This document shows, in pieces, positions 27,861-37,998 of a stretch of 64,000 nt of DNA. Source of the DNA: Variovorax sp. Root318D1 (GTDB lineage Bacteria > Pseudomonadota > Gammaproteobacteria > Burkholderiales > Burkholderiaceae_C); assembly GCF_001424835.1 (NCBI RefSeq), contig NZ_LMCQ01000020.1, forward strand, positions 249,384 to 313,383, in the 5' to 3' direction. Positions within the stretch are counted from its first letter, which is position 1. Every line of letters starts with the position of its first letter. A model generated the notes under the pieces. The model had not been told where the DNA came from, searched no databases, and saw only the letters and a program-made list of their open reading frames with translations. The position numbers were made by a program, and so were the translations under genes.

Positions 27861-29088
27861 CGAGGGTAGAGCCACCGCGCGCGCGGCCCAGCGTGCCGAC
27901 GATGAGCGCGGCAATCAGCACCAGCACGCCGCTGAGCACCATCGCGCTCGAGATGCCGTAGTTGTCGACCGTGACGCCGCCGATCAGCGCGCCGGAAGCA
28001 ATCGCCACCTGGAAGCCGCTCACGAGCAGTGCCTGGCCGGCTTCGGGTGCATCGGGCACGGCATCCATCATCCAGCCCGTGAGCGCCACCGGGATCAGAC
28101 CGAAGGCCACGCCCCAGATGAAGACCACGACCGCGCCGGCCACGAAGCCGCTGCCGATCACCGTGGACAGCAGCAACGCCGTCGCAAGCATCAGCGCCGC
28201 GAGCAGGGTGGTGCCGCGCACGCTGCGCGCCACCAGGCTGCCGCCGATGAAGGTGCCGATGAATCCGACCGCGCCGTAGACCAGCAGCAGCGTGGAGACC
28301 GAGTTCGGCACCAGCCCGAACACCTGCTGCAGCAGCGGCTTCAGGTAGGTGTAGGCCGCGAAGTGGCCGGCAATGAAGAACAGCACCGCGAGCAGGCCGA
28401 CCTGGGCCATGCGCCGCGTCAATGGCGTGAGCAGGTCGCGCGCACCGATGGCGCGCACCGGCGGTATCGCGGGCAGCAGCCACAGCTGCACCACCAGCAC
28501 CAGCGCCGCGAGCGCGCCGGTCACGGCGAAGGAAGCGCGCCAACCAAACAGCGTGCCGAGGAACGAGCCCGCGGGTACGCCGAGCACGGTGGCGGCGGAC
28601 ACGCCCGCCAGCACCAGTGACATGGCCCGGGCCTTCGAGGCATCGGGCACCAGCTGCGTGGCCGCGGCCGGCGCAAAGGTCCAGAAGCCGCCGACGCTCA
28701 GGCCCAGCATGAGCCGCGCGACCAGCATGGTGGCAAAGTTGGGCGCAAGGGCGGCCAGCAGATTCGAGGCGATCAGAAGCGCGGTGAGTGCAATCAGCAC
28801 GGTGCGCCGGTCGAGGCGGCCCGAGGCGACGATCAGCGCCGGCCCGGCGAAGGCGGCCAGCACGCCGGGCATGGTGATCATCAGGCCGGCCGTGCCGTCG
28901 GACACGTTCAGGCCGCGCGCGATGTCGGTCAGAAGGCCGATGGGCATGAACTCGGTCGACACCATCGCGAAGGTGCCCACGGCAATCGAGCCGACGGCCA
29001 ACCAGGCGGAACGGGTGGAGCGGTCGGCCTTGGCCGGCTCGGGCACCAGATCGTCGGCGCAGGGGTTGCTGCTGGGTGAATTCATCAT
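27841..29088 (-). CDS. MFS efflux transporter (AraJ/SotB-like, DHA1 type)
   Basis: Twelve-helix major facilitator of about 415 residues. The first helix (AWLAVGSIAVGTFAMVSTEFMPIGLL) is typical of the AraJ/SotB/NepI group of sugar, arabinose or nucleoside exporters. The loop 2-3 motif is ASGRLDRRTVLI, and the antiporter-type motif C GVPAGSFLGTLFGWRASF is present. The last helices are GALIGGVTVDNYGISSAMVLSGVLVLIAALIVGTL. The ATG at 29088 is used; alternatives at 29085, 29112 (ATG) and 29133 (GTG) exist and none has a good Shine-Dalgarno. Upstream is an unusual 160-bp leader with mutually exclusive hairpins. The gene overlaps the convergent LysR gene by 20 bp. Confidence 0.86.
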   Translation of the reverse strand: MMNSPSSNPCADDLVPEPAKADRSTRSAWLAVGSIAVGTFAMVSTEFMPIGLLTDIARGLNVSDGTAGLMITMPGVLAAFAGPALIVASGRLDRRTVLIALTALLIASNLLAALAPNFATMLVARLMLGLSVGGFWTFAPAAATQLVPDASKARAMSLVLAGVSAATVLGVPAGSFLGTLFGWRASFAVTGALAALVLVVQLWLLPAIPPVRAIGARDLLTPLTRRMAQVGLLAVLFFIAGHFAAYTYLKPLLQQVFGLVPNSVSTLLLVYGAVGFIGTFIGGSLVARSVRGTTLLAALMLATALLLSTVIGSGFVAGAVVVFIWGVAFGLIPVALTGWMMDAVPDAPEAGQALLVSGFQVAIASGALIGGVTVDNYGISSAMVLSGVLVLIAALIVGTLGRARGGSTLATFSAE

Positions 29089-29139
29089 GGGAAGAAGGTC
29101 CTGGGATCGCATCGGCGAAGCGTGAGCCGACACGTTGTT

Positions 29140-29244
29140 GCGAAAGGCCGTTCAGTGTCGAAGCGGATGGGCCTTTCACAAAGGGGCTCTCCAGCAGTAG
29201 TCAGTTTCCCAGGGACGAACAATCGCCCCTTTTGCGTTGTTCCC
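29140..29244 (-). ncRNA. candidate structured leader RNA of MFS transporter gene
   Basis: Three inverted repeats stack in the 5' region of the MFS gene. Going 5' to 3' on the minus strand these are: bases 29244-29237 with 29222-29213; 29232-29225 (AAAGGGGC) with 29187-29180; and 29179-29170 with 29149-29140 (10 bp). The first two compete, since the second helix uses bases in the loop of the first. The third includes a U-G wobble that would be a C-A mismatch on the other strand, which points to the MFS-strand transcript. It matches no riboswitch class I could recognise. Confidence 0.35.
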
Positions 29245-29259
29245 TCTTTCTCGATGGCG

Positions 29260-29790
29260 TCAGATGCGTGGTTGCAGCACCCGCCCGTCGCCGATGAACG
29301 AGTCGCCCACCAGTACACGAAAGCTCTCGCCTTCGCGGAACTTCACTGCTGCGATGTCCGGCGCCAGCAGTTCGACGTCGAGCGCATGCGGCGTGCCCCG
29401 CTCGAGCACTTCGCCCTGCGGCACGAACCAACGCGCCGAGAAGCCCTCGTTGCCGACCACCAGCGCGCAGCGGTATTCGCCCGCCGAAAGCGGCACGTTG
29501 TGCGAAAGCAGCGCCGTCGGTCGCAGCGTGAGTTCGACACGAAGGTGCGGCGTGAACGTGCCCGCCGCATCGAAGCCCACGGGCTCGGCCGGAGGCGCGC
29601 GCCGAGGAATCTTGCCAATGAGCCAGCCGATGACGTTGCCGATGACGGGCACCCAAAGCACCATCAGCAGCGTGCCGATGTCGCGCGTGGTCGACCCGCG
29701 CTCCGCGTAGTGGCGCACGAGCCCGCCCGCAATCGCCACGCACAGCAGGATGATGACGATGAGTTTGCGGCGGGACTGGATGGTGGTCAT
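29260..29790 (-). CDS. small membrane protein of unknown function
   Basis: I do not recognise the family. It has 176 residues and two N-terminal hydrophobic helices (LIVIILLCVAIAGGLV, about 10-25, and IGTLLMVLWVPVIGNVIGWLIG, about 38-59) with a short positively charged loop, then a soluble domain of about 115 residues rich in beta-strand pattern (FTPHLRVELTLRPTALL, YRCALVVGNEGFSARWFVPQGEVLERG, ESFRVLVGDSFIGDGRVL). The ATG is at 29790. It is on the same strand as the cyclic glucan synthase upstream (30 bp from that gene's stop) and so may be co-expressed, which would suggest an envelope role; that is inference only. Confidence 0.65.
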   Translation of the reverse strand: MTTIQSRRKLIVIILLCVAIAGGLVRHYAERGSTTRDIGTLLMVLWVPVIGNVIGWLIGKIPRRAPPAEPVGFDAAGTFTPHLRVELTLRPTALLSHNVPLSAGEYRCALVVGNEGFSARWFVPQGEVLERGTPHALDVELLAPDIAAVKFREGESFRVLVGDSFIGDGRVLQPRI

Positions 29791-29820
29791 GGAAGTGCGG
29801 GTGGAATCGGCACGCGGACC

Positions 29821-32800
29821 TTAACCCACCCGCAGCACGGCATCCGCCGGCAGCGCCTGCCAGTCGATCCATTCACCGATGGCGGCATGGTGCGTCGGCG
29901 TCGCCGCTGCATCCGGCGTTCCCCATTGCAGCGTCAAACGCCGTGGCCCGAGCCGCAGCGCCATCTCGAACCCCGGCCAGTGCGCCGGCACGCGCGGCGT
30001 CAGCGAGAGCTCGCGGCCCTTCACGCACAGGCCCAGCAGTGTTTCGACCGCGGCGCGGTGCAGCCATGCGGCCGAGCCGGTGTACCAGCTCCAGCCGCCG
30101 CGGCCGACATACGGCGCGGCACTGTAGATGTCGCCGGCCATCACGTAGGGCTCCAGTTCGTAGGCGGGCCCGCGCTCCGGATGCGCGGCGCGGTGGGCGG
30201 GGCTCAGGCCTTCGAAGCTTTGCCATGCCGCTTCGTGGTCGCCCTGGAGCGCCTGCGCCATCAGCGCCCACACGGCGCCATGCGAATACTGACCGCCGTT
30301 CTCGCGCACGCCGGGCGGGTAGGCCTGGATGTAGCCGGGGTTGTTGGCCGAATGGGCGAAAGGCGGTGCCAGCAGGCGGAGCAGCCCTGCCGGCTCGTCG
30401 CGCAGGTGCTTCTCGATGGCAGCCATCGCCGGGGCGGTGTGCGCATCGTTCGACGCGCCGGAGAGCACCGACCAAGCCTGCGCGATCAGGTCGATGCGGC
30501 ACTCGTCGTTGGCCGACGAACCGAGCGGCGCGCCGTTGTCGAAGAAGGCGCGGCGGAACCAGGCACCGTCCCAGCCGGCGTCGTGCAGCGCTGTGATCCA
30601 GCCGCGCCGCGCCTCGTTCCAGCGCGCAGCCCGACCGTGCTCGCCGCGGGCTTGCGCAATCGGCGCGAACTGCTCGACCACGCGGCACAGGAACCAGGCT
30701 AGCCAGACTGACTCGCCGCGGCCTTCGTGGCCGACCCGGTTCATGCCGTCGTTCCAGTCGCCGGTGCCCATCAGCGGCAGGCCGTGCACACCGGTTTCAA
30801 GGCTGCGATCGATGGCCAGTGCGCCGTGCTCGAACACACTCGCCATGCGGCCGCTGTGCTGCGGCACGTAGTAGGCGTCTTCGGCGCCCTCGGGAATCGC
30901 GGGGCCTTCGATGAACCCGACCGCGTGGTCGAGCAGCGCTGCATCGCCGGTCACCTCGACGTAATGCGCGGTCGCAAAGGGAAGCCACAGCAGGTCGTCC
31001 GAAAAATGCGTGCGCACGCCCGCGCCGCCAGGCATGTGCCACCAGTGCTGCACGTCGCCTTCGGGAAACTGGCGCGCCGCATTGACCAGGATCTGCTCGC
31101 GCAGCCGCGATGGGTCGGTGAGCGCAAAGGCCATCGCGTCCTGCAACTGGTCGCGAAAGCCGAAAGCGCCCCCGGCCTGGTAGAAGCCGGCTTTCGACCA
31201 AAGCCGGCAGGCCAGCGTCTGGTAGATGAGCCAGCGGTTGACCATGGCGTCGAACAGCGGATCGGGCGTGCGCACTTGCAGGCGGCCCAGCAGCTCGTCC
31301 CAGAAACCACGCGCCGCTGCCAAGGCCTCGTGCACATCGCGCTGGCTCCAGCGGCGAGCGAGCGCCAGCGCCGCGTCGGCATTGCCTGCGTGGCCGAGCA
31401 CGAAGCTGAACTCCGCCGTCTCGCCGGCACCGATGACGAATTCGCCGCCGATGGCGGCGCAGGCGTCCAGCCCGCCGCCTGCGCGCCGCGCCAGCGTGTC
31501 GGGCACTTCGACGATCCCGCGCCCGGCAAAGAACTCGTTGCGATCGCAAGTCCATTGCGTGGCACCCGGCGATCCGGCCAGCAGCAGGAAGGCTGTGCTG
31601 CCGCCGAAGCCCGCGCTCGATTCACGCTGCTGGCCGAACACCGCGGGCAGGTCTTCGGGCTTCCAGCAATGCGCGGTCCGCCGCTCGCCGCGCGCGGCGC
31701 CGAGTTGCCACTCGACCATGCCGAGGGCGCGCAGGCGTCGTTGGCTGGTGCCTTCGTTGCGCACGCGCACGTGCACCAGCTTGACGGCGTCGTCCCGGTC
31801 CGCGAAGAAGGTGGTTTCGAGTGCCAGGTTCTGTTGAAGGCATTCGAAGACCGTGTAGCCCTGGCCATGCCGCACGCGGTGGCGCACCTCACTCTCGTGC
31901 TCCGCACCCTGGCCGGCCGGCGTGAGCGGCAGCATGGCGCGGGAGGCGACGTCTTGCAGCAGGTAGTGCTCGAAGGCTGGGTCCTGCACCGGATCGTTCG
32001 ACCACGGCGTGACCTGGTGCATGCGGCTGTTGCCAGCCCAGGTGAAGCCGGTGCCCCATTCGGACACCTGGAAGCCGAAATTGGCATTGGCGATCACGTT
32101 GATCCAGGGGCGCGGTGTGCGGTGGCCGGCGTCGATGTCGAAGCGGAATTCGCCGCTATCGGCATCGAAGCTTCCCGTGGGCGCTTCCGCTGAAGGGCCA
32201 CCCGCGAGCCGTGCCAGCAGCGCGACGCGTGACGATGCCGCCGGAATCTCGGGGTCCGTTCCCGTGTCGACACGTGCCTCGTGCAGCGCTGCCACCTGCA
32301 TTTCGAGCGAGCGCCCATCGGCGGTGAACACCACGCGCGCCAGCTTCGACAGCGCGGCTTTCTCGGAAGGCGCCACCTCGTGGTCGCGCAGCAGGTAGAA
32401 GCCCGCCGTGTCGTTGCGCGGAAAACTGTTCTGGGTCTGGTGCGCGACGCGCAGGCGCAGGGCTTCGATCTCGCGCTGCAACGGCATCAGGTAGGAGTTC
32501 GGCTCGCTGTTGAGCACCACCAGGTCGCAGGCCACGCCGCCAAAGCCCCACCACGGCTGCGCGCGCAGCAGCGCGTTGACGAGTCCCATGCCGTTCATCG
32601 AATGGATGGCGACCAGCACGATCGGCTTGTCGCCCGAAATGCCGAAGCGCCAGATCTGGCGCAGGTCGATCAATCCGCGGTCTTTCATCGCGCGCGGCGT
32701 GGTGTAGGTGAGGATGGTCGTCAGGTCTTGCAGCGCGAAGGTTTGCGCGGGCGCAATGCTCAGGTCGCGCAAGCGCACCTGCGCCAGCGTGGCGGCCATG

Positions 32801-35800
32801 CGCATCGCGCGCTCCACGTGCATCGGCTCCAGGTAGCGGTCGATGCTGGGCATCAGCGCCTCGACGCTTTCGTCCGCGGCAGTCGCGAAGCTCAGGTGCG
32901 CGGTGGCCCCCGGTGCGATCGACAGGCGTACGCGCAGGCATGCGATGGGATCGAGGCCGTTCACCGGTGTGCTGTCTGGCGCCATGGGCTGCGGATCGAG
33001 CGCGGGGCTCGCGAGCGAACGGTTGCGGCCGATGAAGGCGCGCCGGTCGGTCATGCAGTCGATCGAAAGCACATGGGCATCGACCGAGGCGAGGAAGTGC
33101 GCGGCGGCCACCACCGGGTCGCCATGCAGGCGCGGTTTGCGCGTCATCAGCAGTGCGCGCCACGCGGGTTCCCAGCGCGATTCGACGAACAGGTTGGCGA
33201 AGGCCGGATGCGCCTCGTCGGCCTTGGGATTCGACAGCACCGGCTCGAAGTAGGAGACGAGCTCCAGCGTGCGGGTTTTTTCGCCGGTGTTGTGCAGCGT
33301 GATGTTGCGCAGCTCGGTGTCGTCTTCGGGGCTGATCAGCACCGTGGTGCGCACTTGCAAGCCGTCGCCGGTTGCATCGAACTGCACCTGCTCCGCAAGA
33401 AATCGTGTGCGGTAGCTCCAGCCGGCGCCGGGCGCGGGCAGGGCGGTGAGCGAGACGAGTTCCTGCTGCCCTTCGTCGCGCAGGAAGAAGAAGGTGCCAT
33501 GGCTGTCGCGCAGGGGATCGTCGCGCCAGCGGGTCACGTTGAACGCGTGCCAGCGGCTCACACCTGCGCCGTTGGCGCGCAGGGCCACCGTGTAGCGCCC
33601 GTTCGACAGCAGGTGCGTGGGCTGGAAGCCGGAGGCCGTCGGGTCCACCGCGCGGGGCTGGAACAGCGGCGCCAGTTCGCCCAGGCTGGGTTCGGGCGGC
33701 GTGCGCGGGTCCGCGCTGCCGATGATCTGCCGTGGCGTGCGTTCGTGCAGCAGCGACTCGTGCGCCTGCACCAGTGCGGCACTGCCGAACCAGCGCCGCG
33801 GCGCCTCGGCGCGCAGCACGTGGCACAGCGCCACGAGCGACATGCCCTGGTGGTGCGCCATGAAGTTGCGCACAACGGTGAAGTCCTGACCTTCGGCCTG
33901 GCGCGAGGTGGTGAAGTCGACCGCGTCGTGAAAGCCGAACTCGCCGCGCGCGCCAAGCGATTCGAGCAGTTCCAGGTTGACCACCGCCGCGGCCGGTGCA
34001 AGCACCGCGGCCATGGCGCTGGCATAGGGCGCCACCACGCGGTCGGTGGGGGGCGTGCGGCGAAGCGCGAGGCGCGGCACGCCGAAGGGCGAGTACTGGA
34101 AGGCCAGTGAATGGTCCTGCGCGAAGTAGGCCGACTCCGAGACGCCCCAAGGCAGGTTCAGCGATCGGCCGAAAGCCTGCTGCTCGGCAATGGCCGCGGT
34201 GTTGGCCACCTGCAGCAGGCCGTCGGCGGGCTCGGACATCACGAGCGCGGGCATCAGGTACTCGAACATCGAGCCGGACCACGACTTGAGGCCGGGCTGG
34301 TAACCCACCAGCAGGAACGGCCGGCCCAGCGCCATCCAGTGGCGCCGGGGCACGTCGCCCTTGGCAATGGCCAGGAAGCTCAGCAACCGCGCTTCGGAGG
34401 CCAGCAGGTCGTAGTAGCTCGCGTCGAGCTCGTTCTCCTCGACGCGCAGGCCGATGTGGAACAGGTGTCGCTTGGGGTCATACAGGCCGCTGAAATCCAT
34501 GCCGGCGTGCAGCGCGTCGCAGCGCCGTGCCAGCGCCTCCAGCGCGGGTTCCTCGTGGCTCTGGCAGCCTTCCGCGGCGAAGGTGCGGCAGGCCTGGGCG
34601 ACGGCCACCAGATGGCCCGCAAGGTTGCCGCTGTCCACGCTGGACACATAGGCCGGCGGCAGCAGGCGCAGGGTCTGCGTGTCGTACCAGTTGAAGAGAT
34701 GGCCCTCGTGCTTCTGCATGCGGTCGATGGTGTCGAGCGTGGCCGTGATGCGCACGATCAGCGCCGCGGTGTCGAGCCAGCCGAACTCGCGCGCGCAGCA
34801 CGTCGCCAGCAGGTACATGCCGATGTTGGTGGGCGAGGTGCGGTGGGCGACGGTCGGCTGCGGCTCGAGCTGCAGGTTGTCGGGCGGCAGGTGGTTGTCG
34901 TCCGGACCGACCACGTGCTCGAAGAACCGCCAGGTGTCTTGCGCCAGTTTTTCGAGGTACGCGCGCTGCTCAGCGCTCAGCGGATCGGGCACGTCCGGAT
35001 CGACGCGGCTGCTCCACCAGGCCGCGAACGGCGCCAGCGCCCAGGCCAGGAACAGCAGAGGCCCGGCCACAGGGTAGGCGCTCCAGCGCGCCGCCACCAC
35101 CGCCAGTGCCAGGCAGAACCCGGTACTGAGTGCCGCGTTGCGCAGGAAGGGCGGCAGCCGTTGGCTCGACTGGGCCTGTGCCTGCGCGGTCGTGGTCCAT
35201 TGGAGCAGATGCCTGCGGCTGACGGTCAGCCGCCATGTCGCCAGGAACATTGCATCGAGCAGCAGGCGCGACTGCGCCGCCAGTTGGACGAACTGCCAGG
35301 CCGCGCCAGCCATGGCGCGGAGCAGCTCGACCGCGCCGACCTCGAAGAAGTGGCGCAGCTCGATGGCGCGGCGTGTCGGCACCAGTCCTGCCAATGCGCC
35401 GAGCAGCGGCCCCAGTGTGAGCGCTGAAGCGACCGCGGCAAGCGCCCATCCGAGCGGCATGGCCTGCGTGAAGATCACCAGCACCAGCAGCGCGAAAGAG
35501 GCGGGCACCACCAGCGAGCGGCGCAGGTTGTCGCCCATCTTCCAGAGCCCGAGCGCGTCGATGCCGAATCGCCTGGCGCGCCATATCAGCGGCAGCAGCT
35601 GCCAGTCGCCGCGCACCCAGCGGTGCACGCGCGATGCGGCCACGCCCGCGTGGTGAGGGTGGTCCTCGATCAGCACCACGTCGCTCACCATTGCGCAGCG
35701 CGCGACCGTGCCTTCGAGCAGGTCGTGGCTCAGCACCGCGCCTTCGGGCAGGCGGCGATCCAGCGTGGCGTGTACGGCGCGCACGTTCAGCAGGCCCTTG

Positions 35801-37998
35801 CCGGTGAAGGAGCCGCTGCCGAACACGTCCTGGTAGATGTCGGACGCGCCGCTGCCGTACGGGTCGAGCCCACACTGCCCGGCAAACATCCAGTGGAAGA
35901 GCGAGCGCTCGTTGCGCAATGGGAAGGGCGTCACGATGCGCGGCTGGAGGATGCCGAAGCCCGCGACCACGCGCCGGCTTTGCGCGTCGATCTCGGGTGC
36001 ATTGAGCGGGTGGGCGGCAATCGACACCAGATCTCGCAGCGCGCCCGGCGGCAGGCCGGTGTCGCTGTCGAGCGTCAGCACGTAGGGCGTTCGTCCCGAT
36101 GCCAGCCGCTGGCCCGATGCGAGCGGCAGAAAGCCGCTGGCGTCGCCCGTTGCCAGGAGGCGCATCAGCATTTCGATCTTGCCGCGCTTGCGCTCCCAGC
36201 CCATCCAGCGTTCTTCGGTGCCGCTCCAGCTGCGCGGGCGGTGCAGCAGCAGGAAGCGCGAGGCCGCGCCTGTGGTCGCTGGATATTTCGCATTGAGGGC
36301 TGCGATGCGCGCAATGGCATCGTCGAGCAGCGGTGCGTCGTCCGGCAGCGAGGCTTGCGCAGCGTCGGCCCAGTCGGTCAGCAATGCGAACTGGGCGTGC
36401 TCTTCGCGATTGGCGAGCCAGTGCAGTTCGAGCCGATGGGCGAGCTGCGCGGTGTTCGCAGGCGAGCTCAGCAGCGTGGGAATGACGACGAGCACTCGGT
36501 GCCGCTCGGGAATGCCGGCCGGGAAGTCGAGGCGCGGCAAGGCCTGGACCCGCACCGACTCGGCCATGATGCGCTGCGCCAGGGCGATCAACGCCTCCGA
36601 GAGCGGCCATGCGAGCAGTGCCATCGCCGCAACGGTGTTCCAGCCACGAGGAGACGGCAGTCCGTTCGCCACCGCCGTCAGCAGCCACGCGGTGCCCAGC
36701 ACGATGGAGAGCACATACGCGGGCAGGCGCCAGCCGCGGCGGCTGCGCAGCGGCCAGACCCTTGCAGGCCGGCGGACGTGGCCCGCCGCGGCATCGGATT
36801 GCAGCGCGCCTATCAGCTCGGCGCGTCCTTGGCCGAACAGGTAGTAGCCGGCGGTGCCATCGGCTCGGTCGGTATCGGCCTGCACATCGTCAGCCGGCGC
36901 GGCTGCCGCGAGCCGCACCACGGCCTGCGCCACCTCGCGCTCGGAGCGGCCGCTGTCGCGCGCAATCCGCTCCATCGCGTGGGTGATCTGTTGGCGCGTG
37001 AGCTCGCTCTCGTCCACGAAGCTCGGCAGCTCGCGCAGCACGCGCAGCGACCGACTGACGGGTTCGATCAGGTCGCTCCACTCGACCTGGCCGATCATGC
37101 GCAGCGTGGTGATGATGTTGCCGACGGTGAGGTTGGCCGCGGCTTGTGCGTTCTGAGCCTCGCCGATCAGTGCCGGCCCGTTGGGGCAGTGCTGTTCGGT
37201 CCAGCGCACCAGCGCAGGAACGTTCTCGCCATGCTCAACCGGCAAGCGCTGCCAGAGCTGCGTGATGTAGGCATCCTGCAGGTTGTGGCTTTGCAATGCG
37301 CGATACAGCGCGTCGAGGTCTGGTGTCGAGAGATGCGGCGCCGCATCCCAGACTGCGTGCGCTATTTCGCGCGCGACCTTGTTCTCGGCGATGCTCTCGG
37401 CCACGCGGCGCAGGTTTTCGAGCAGCACCACGCGCAGGGTAGTGGGCAACGCCCAGAGCTCGCCGAGCGTGAGCTCGTCGATATCCTGGTAGGCATTGAG
37501 AAAAGCAGTGAACAGCGTCTTGTTGAGCACGCTGTCGGTGTGGGCCACGTAGGCCCACGCAATACCGTAGACGCGCGGCAGCCCCGCGAGCGGAGGCGTG
37601 GCGAGCTTCGGCAGTCGCGCGTAGTAGCTGCGCGGCACGCCGTCATGGATCTGCTGCAGCTGGGCTTCCACCAGGTGGAAGTTGTCGAGCAGCCATTCGG
37701 CCGCGGGCGACACATAGCGACCGCTCTGCGAAATGAGCGCGATGTAGTCGAAAGCATTCCGCAGCGATTCGAGGTTCTCGTCGACGCGCGGAAAAAAGGG
37801 CGCACCTTCGCGCGCGCGGCGGGGGTCGACTTCGACGACCTGAGCGCGGGACAGACTGTGGCCGTGCTGTTCGAAGCGCTGGGCGCCGAAGAGTTCGGCG
37901 CGGATCGGTGGCGCCACCGGATCATGTGGCGCAAGGAGCAGCGCGCGCGCGTACGGGCTGAGGTCTGCGAGCCGATCAACGACAAAGGCGGCGCTCAT
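29821..37998 (-). CDS. cyclic beta-1,2-glucan synthase (NdvB/Cgs-like)
   Basis: Very large inner-membrane enzyme, 2725 residues, that starts, elongates and cyclises beta-1,2-glucan exported to the periplasm. Order: cytoplasmic N-terminal region (1-430); two helices (about 435-490); a glycosyltransferase core (about 500-810) with a DxD-type motif in TLDSDTGLPPG (about residue 640), a DLLEGTVAR motif and an HRWVRGDWQ acceptor motif (about 795); further helices (about 820-990); a glycoamylase-like domain (about 1020-1390, HHQGMSLVALCHVL near its end); and a C-terminal GH94-type glycoside phosphorylase region with TGDWNDGMN near 2412, normally setting chain length. The ATG 37998 is inside a hairpin loop, and a short leader ORF ends on it. 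Known to aid osmoadaptation and host interaction in Rhizobiales and Brucella. Confidence 0.9.
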   Translation of the reverse strand: MSAAFVVDRLADLSPYARALLLAPHDPVAPPIRAELFGAQRFEQHGHSLSRAQVVEVDPRRAREGAPFFPRVDENLESLRNAFDYIALISQSGRYVSPAAEWLLDNFHLVEAQLQQIHDGVPRSYYARLPKLATPPLAGLPRVYGIAWAYVAHTDSVLNKTLFTAFLNAYQDIDELTLGELWALPTTLRVVLLENLRRVAESIAENKVAREIAHAVWDAAPHLSTPDLDALYRALQSHNLQDAYITQLWQRLPVEHGENVPALVRWTEQHCPNGPALIGEAQNAQAAANLTVGNIITTLRMIGQVEWSDLIEPVSRSLRVLRELPSFVDESELTRQQITHAMERIARDSGRSEREVAQAVVRLAAAAPADDVQADTDRADGTAGYYLFGQGRAELIGALQSDAAAGHVRRPARVWPLRSRRGWRLPAYVLSIVLGTAWLLTAVANGLPSPRGWNTVAAMALLAWPLSEALIALAQRIMAESVRVQALPRLDFPAGIPERHRVLVVIPTLLSSPANTAQLAHRLELHWLANREEHAQFALLTDWADAAQASLPDDAPLLDDAIARIAALNAKYPATTGAASRFLLLHRPRSWSGTEERWMGWERKRGKIEMLMRLLATGDASGFLPLASGQRLASGRTPYVLTLDSDTGLPPGALRDLVSIAAHPLNAPEIDAQSRRVVAGFGILQPRIVTPFPLRNERSLFHWMFAGQCGLDPYGSGASDIYQDVFGSGSFTGKGLLNVRAVHATLDRRLPEGAVLSHDLLEGTVARCAMVSDVVLIEDHPHHAGVAASRVHRWVRGDWQLLPLIWRARRFGIDALGLWKMGDNLRRSLVVPASFALLVLVIFTQAMPLGWALAAVASALTLGPLLGALAGLVPTRRAIELRHFFEVGAVELLRAMAGAAWQFVQLAAQSRLLLDAMFLATWRLTVSRRHLLQWTTTAQAQAQSSQRLPPFLRNAALSTGFCLALAVVAARWSAYPVAGPLLFLAWALAPFAAWWSSRVDPDVPDPLSAEQRAYLEKLAQDTWRFFEHVVGPDDNHLPPDNLQLEPQPTVAHRTSPTNIGMYLLATCCAREFGWLDTAALIVRITATLDTIDRMQKHEGHLFNWYDTQTLRLLPPAYVSSVDSGNLAGHLVAVAQACRTFAAEGCQSHEEPALEALARRCDALHAGMDFSGLYDPKRHLFHIGLRVEENELDASYYDLLASEARLLSFLAIAKGDVPRRHWMALGRPFLLVGYQPGLKSWSGSMFEYLMPALVMSEPADGLLQVANTAAIAEQQAFGRSLNLPWGVSESAYFAQDHSLAFQYSPFGVPRLALRRTPPTDRVVAPYASAMAAVLAPAAAVVNLELLESLGARGEFGFHDAVDFTTSRQAEGQDFTVVRNFMAHHQGMSLVALCHVLRAEAPRRWFGSAALVQAHESLLHERTPRQIIGSADPRTPPEPSLGELAPLFQPRAVDPTASGFQPTHLLSNGRYTVALRANGAGVSRWHAFNVTRWRDDPLRDSHGTFFFLRDEGQQELVSLTALPAPGAGWSYRTRFLAEQVQFDATGDGLQVRTTVLISPEDDTELRNITLHNTGEKTRTLELVSYFEPVLSNPKADEAHPAFANLFVESRWEPAWRALLMTRKPRLHGDPVVAAAHFLASVDAHVLSIDCMTDRRAFIGRNRSLASPALDPQPMAPDSTPVNGLDPIACLRVRLSIAPGATAHLSFATAADESVEALMPSIDRYLEPMHVERAMRMAATLAQVRLRDLSIAPAQTFALQDLTTILTYTTPRAMKDRGLIDLRQIWRFGISGDKPIVLVAIHSMNGMGLVNALLRAQPWWGFGGVACDLVVLNSEPNSYLMPLQREIEALRLRVAHQTQNSFPRNDTAGFYLLRDHEVAPSEKAALSKLARVVFTADGRSLEMQVAALHEARVDTGTDPEIPAASSRVALLARLAGGPSAEAPTGSFDADSGEFRFDIDAGHRTPRPWINVIANANFGFQVSEWGTGFTWAGNSRMHQVTPWSNDPVQDPAFEHYLLQDVASRAMLPLTPAGQGAEHESEVRHRVRHGQGYTVFECLQQNLALETTFFADRDDAVKLVHVRVRNEGTSQRRLRALGMVEWQLGAARGERRTAHCWKPEDLPAVFGQQRESSAGFGGSTAFLLLAGSPGATQWTCDRNEFFAGRGIVEVPDTLARRAGGGLDACAAIGGEFVIGAGETAEFSFVLGHAGNADAALALARRWSQRDVHEALAAARGFWDELLGRLQVRTPDPLFDAMVNRWLIYQTLACRLWSKAGFYQAGGAFGFRDQLQDAMAFALTDPSRLREQILVNAARQFPEGDVQHWWHMPGGAGVRTHFSDDLLWLPFATAHYVEVTGDAALLDHAVGFIEGPAIPEGAEDAYYVPQHSGRMASVFEHGALAIDRSLETGVHGLPLMGTGDWNDGMNRVGHEGRGESVWLAWFLCRVVEQFAPIAQARGEHGRAARWNEARRGWITALHDAGWDGAWFRRAFFDNGAPLGSSANDECRIDLIAQAWSVLSGASNDAHTAPAMAAIEKHLRDEPAGLLRLLAPPFAHSANNPGYIQAYPPGVRENGGQYSHGAVWALMAQALQGDHEAAWQSFEGLSPAHRAAHPERGPAYELEPYVMAGDIYSAAPYVGRGGWSWYTGSAAWLHRAAVETLLGLCVKGRELSLTPRVPAHWPGFEMALRLGPRRLTLQWGTPDAAATPTHHAAIGEWIDWQALPADAVLRVG

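Noticed and set aside
29089-29259. Glycine riboswitch in front of the MFS gene, because of a CTGGAGAG string
   Set aside because: The downstream conserved core of that class (GCCGAAGG and CTCAGGCAAA-type strings) is missing, so I report it only as an unclassified structured leader.
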